This document shows, piece after piece, positions 5,243 to 5,820 of a stretch of 5,820 bases of DNA (position 1 is its first letter; every line of letters begins with the position of its first letter). The notes beneath the pieces were generated by a model that worked only from the letters and a program-made list of their open reading frames with translations, had not been told where the DNA came from and ran no database searches. A program made the translations under genes and the position numbers. Origin of the DNA: Desulfurococcales archaeon ex4484_204 (GTDB lineage Archaea; Thermoproteota; Thermoprotei_A; Sulfolobales; NBVN01); contig NJEF01000068.1 of NCBI GenBank assembly GCA_002255065.1, positions 1 through 5,820 of the forward strand, in the 5' to 3' direction.

Positions 5243-5820
5243 ATGAACACGGCATCTCTAGTGGCAGCTCTAGCGGTATCGATCCCCGTAACCACGTATG
5301 TAAGCAACTACATATTAAGGTTTAGCGGTATGGAGTACTACATAATCCTGGGAGCCCACACGTTAGCCCTCCTCAACGCCCAGCTGTACCTAGGCTTTAA
5401 GGGCTTAAGGCTCCCCCACCTATGGGTGATACCCCTAGCAATACTCCTCCAGGACTCCCTAGCTAGCGTCGTGGGTTTAGGGCTGTCAGGCCTCCTAGCA
5501 ATGGGCATCCTAACGTCCGCTTACCTAGCTAGGGCTTCAGAGATGCCTAGCGGTGACTGGAGGCCCGCGGTCTGGTGCGCTGTAGGTGCTGCAGCAGCCC
5601 TGCTAGCTACTGGTGTAGGGCCTATCGCTTACTACGTCATAGGGCCTCTATGGGAGGTCTTAGCGTCTAGGAGCGTTAGGAACGGAGCCGTAGCACCCGT
5701 AGCTGTAGCGGTAGCTTCAGCAGTGCCGTACCACCACATACCGGCCTTAGCCCTCTATGCATCGCTCCTAAGCCCCCTTAAGGCCGTCGCCAGCAAGCAC
5801 CTACCGCAGCTCCTAGCAGC
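5243..5820 (+). CDS. Polytopic membrane protein co-transcribed with MoxR (5' part, partial)
   Basis: An open frame begins at ATG 5243 and runs off the right edge (192 complete codons, no stop). The gap from the MoxR stop is 7 bases, and GGAG at 5229-5232 inside the end of moxR can serve as ribosome site. The visible protein is almost wholly hydrophobic, with likely helices near residues 4-24, 31-50, 59-79, 80-97, 108-133, 148-163 and 165-178, and short loops with few charges (for example GFKGLR at 51-56, SEMPSGDWR at 99-107 and ASRSVRN at 141-147). I do not recognise the family. It lacks the two-helix N-terminus expected of a DUF58 protein, although a soluble domain could follow beyond the window. 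Its position suggests it is the membrane partner or client of the MoxR ATPase, by operon logic only. Confidence 0.75.
   Translation, partial: MNTASLVAALAVSIPVTTYVSNYILRFSGMEYYIILGAHTLALLNAQLYLGFKGLRLPHLWVIPLAILLQDSLASVVGLGLSGLLAMGILTSAYLARASEMPSGDWRPAVWCAVGAAAALLATGVGPIAYYVIGPLWEVLASRSVRNGAVAPVAVAVASAVPYHHIPALALYASLLSPLKAVASKHLPQLLA

Noticed and set aside
5243..5820. DUF58 identity for the gene after moxR
   Set aside because: DUF58 proteins have about two N-terminal helices followed by a soluble domain, while here all 192 visible residues look like membrane helices and short loops.

Overview
The window looks like chromosomal DNA from a thermophilic archaeon, most likely in the Thermoproteota (crenarchaeal side). 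The basis is indirect. Arginine is written mostly as AGG and isoleucine often as ATA. Archaeal TATA-like boxes lie about 25 bases before predicted transcript starts. GTG and TTG starts occur, Shine-Dalgarno-like sites are GGTG/GAGGT, and there are no bacterial -35/-10 promoters. Protein families also fit: a polyprenol-phosphate sugar transferase with two C-terminal membrane helices, an anchored FG-GAP propeller and a MoxR ATPase. No marker gene fixes the lineage.

Layout. Bases 1-974 (+) hold the 3' part of a polytopic membrane protein resembling the C-terminal part of archaeal GT-C (PMT/STT3-like) glycosyltransferases; its 5' end is probably outside the window. It converges on two minus-strand genes with only 17 bases between the stop codons. 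These are a thymidylate-kinase-like P-loop kinase (3122 down to 2517) and an FG-GAP/PQQ-like beta-propeller protein with a membrane segment at each end (2452 down to 992). A 167-base divergent promoter region (3123-3289) separates them from a plus-strand family-2 glycosyltransferase (3290-4210). After a short promoter-bearing gap come a MoxR-type AAA+ ATPase (4285-5235) and, 7 bases further on, the start of a very hydrophobic polytopic membrane protein (5243 to the window end). No gene-free stretch exceeds 300 bases. I saw no tRNA, rRNA, CRISPR array, transposase or attachment site.

How the genes may work together (inference). The family-2 enzyme would charge a polyprenyl phosphate with a sugar on the cytoplasmic face. 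A GT-C enzyme such as the first gene could use that lipid-linked sugar outside. The P-loop kinase is of a type I would expect to act on a nucleotide, sugar or lipid precursor. The FG-GAP protein is an exported surface protein that could be a product or client. The MoxR ATPase and its membrane partner form a separate two-gene unit, probably for assembly or remodelling of a membrane or surface complex. The points most worth a second look are a methionine in place of the sensor-1 asparagine of the MoxR protein, the MoxR partner that does not look like DUF58, two genes whose true starts appear to be non-ATG, and a His/Cys cluster in the first membrane protein.
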